A stretch of DNA of 64,000 nt from Chaetorhynchus papuensis (lineage: Eukaryota > Chordata > Aves > Passeriformes > Rhipiduridae), in the NCBI GenBank assembly GCA_013396525.1, contig VWYX01000778.1, positions 2,109-66,108 of the forward strand, given 5' to 3'. Made by a program: the position numbers and the translations under genes. Of the stretch, positions 62,605 through 64,000 are shown one piece after another; the stretch's first letter is position 1, and every line of letters starts with the position of its first letter. A model generated the notes under the pieces. The model ran no database searches and was not told where the DNA came from. It worked only from the letters and a program-made list of their open reading frames with translations.

Positions 62605-63045
62605 GACTGAAGAAGTATTTAAGACCATCAGGTTAATCCAGCACTGCCAACACCACCACTAAACCATGTCCCTAAGTGCCACTTCTGTCCTTCTTTGAAA
62701 TACCTCCAGGGATGGTGACTCCACCCACCATTTTCTGGGCTGCCTGTTCCAATGCTTGACAGCCTTTTTGATGAAGAAATTTTCCCTAACATCCAACTTA
62801 AACCGTCTCCAGTGCAACTGAAGGCCATTTCTTCTTGTCTTGCCACTTGTTACTTGGGGGAAGAGCCCGACCCCCATCTCTCGACAGTCTCCTTTCAGGT
62901 AATGGAAGAGAGTTACAAGGTTCACCTGAGACTTCTCCAGATTGAACAACTCCAATTCTCCCAGCCACTCCTTATAAGACCCTTCACCAGCTTTGTTGCT
63001 CTTGTTTGCACATGCTCCAGCACCTCAAAACCTGATATAACATTT
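62605..63045 (-). mobile_element. CR1 LINE 3' fragment, antisense
   Basis: Reading the minus strand, the element ends near 62605. On the + strand it shows reversed CR1 blocks: AAGACCATCAGGTTAATCCA, CACCACTAAACCATGTCCCT, CCAGGGATGGTGACTCCACC, TTGATGAAGAAATTTTCCCT and CCCCATCTCTCGACAGTCTC. The minus-strand frame at 62659-62955 still reads as CR1 RT C-terminus (FKLDVRENFFIKKAVKHWNR). The terminal octamers are degraded. Confidence 0.93.
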
Positions 63046-64000
63046 CATATAGTTTGTCCCAAACGTGATATTTACATTAAAACCTAGTTACTGTAAGTAA
63101 AAATAGATTTAGAAGAAAAAGGAACCTGGAAGCAGTAAATTTTAGTCACTGTTAGAGCCATATCTATAGCTGTATAAATCATTACTTTTAATGCCTGAGA
63201 AAAATGCAGCCAGATGGTGTCTTTCATGTGCCAAGTTAAGACCAGAAGCAATATTTGACCAGTACGCTTTGAACTCAGCATTAAAAGTGAAAGTTTAGCT
63301 GTGAACCTCTGACACAGCTAGTACTACATCATAAAATTGCTGTAATATGTTTGTTGAATTTAATGTAATGTGGCACTAAACTGGCAAAAAATGACCTTGT
63401 TCAGTAGGCAGTAGATTTGATTTAATCTATGAGACAATGACAGAGAAGCAGATGCAAACATTAGAAATCCTTTTACTCATTTCAGTCCCTGTGAAAGATG
63501 AATTTTACTGTAGAATCAGAAAGTACATACTAAAGCACCTCAAGGAATGGGGGATGTCTCATCTGCTGGCTGCATTAGGACTTACCATCCCCTTTTCACG
63601 CTCTGTGCATCAGCCAGAAAAGCAATATTCAGAGCCGTTAGCATGATCAATAATGGCAGGGAAAGTCACTTCCTATTAACATTTGCCTCACCATACTTAG
63701 GTTCCTTGTGTCTGTAAATCGTTCTCTTTCTACTGACAAGCTGGTTTGGCATGAATAGTTTCAGGGAATCTTAGCTTCGCCAGCATGACTTCTTCTAAAG
63801 TTAAATGACTTCATCTGAACACTTTCTTTTTTTGCCTTTCTTTCTTTGCCTTATTTTTTTTCCTTCTAATTTCCTTGATTTTTTTTCTTTATCTCCTAAA
63901 AGTATATCATTTTTTAAGCAAAAACTTGAGACATTTTCTTCTGTTACACTAACACCACTTCAGCCGATACTACGGGTCATGTGAAAAAGTTTCTGTAATC
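63046..64000. other. AT-rich non-coding sequence
   Basis: No gene or transposon recognised. A T- and CT-rich tract lies at 63820-63895. Confidence 0.55.

Overview
The window looks like avian nuclear DNA, probably from a songbird or another neoavian bird. It is AT-rich and non-coding. Its only abundant repeat is the CR1 retrotransposon, with the diagnostic 3' tail of ATTCTATGATTCTATGA-type octamers. The LTRs resemble bird ERVL and ERVK LTRs. I found no bacterial-type genes, tRNA, rRNA or CRISPR. I also found no convincing exon of a host protein-coding gene: every long open frame is short, lacks splice context, or lies inside or antisense to a transposable element. The best description is a 64 kb gene desert or part of a very large intron.

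Layout. Bases 1-180 are an AAGG/AAAG microsatellite. Bases 782-3734 hold the same 1476 bp twice, separated by one N; this is almost certainly an unmerged contig overlap. A second single N at 21849 has the same structure with a 17 bp overlap. Two longer N gaps lie at 31882-31925 and 53809-53841. CR1 fragments lie on the + strand at 12219, 13770, 16717, 31220, 35548, 48944 and 52275, and on the - strand at 6618, 60735 and 62605. The 48944-50810 copy covers much of the reverse transcriptase frame but is dead. Solo or partial LTRs lie at 12091 (ERVL-like, +), 20991-21504 (ERVL-like, -), 38195-38971 (ERVK-like, -, perfect 6 bp target duplication), 58637-59216 (ERVL-like, +) and possibly 41263-41945. 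A decayed endogenous retrovirus with recognisable gag, RT, integrase and env remnants and a 3' LTR occupies about 25547-29707.

The rest (about 80 percent) is AT-rich unique sequence with low-complexity tracts. Nothing in it can be called a gene from sequence alone, and any regulatory role would need cross-species alignment. I did not find an undescribed biological system. The observations most worth a second look are the two dovetail duplications, the env-bearing ERV with its duplicated U3 motif, the ERVK LTR carrying an acidic open frame in U3, a strong short hairpin at 5689-5739, and a cysteine-rich orphan frame at 1276-1587.
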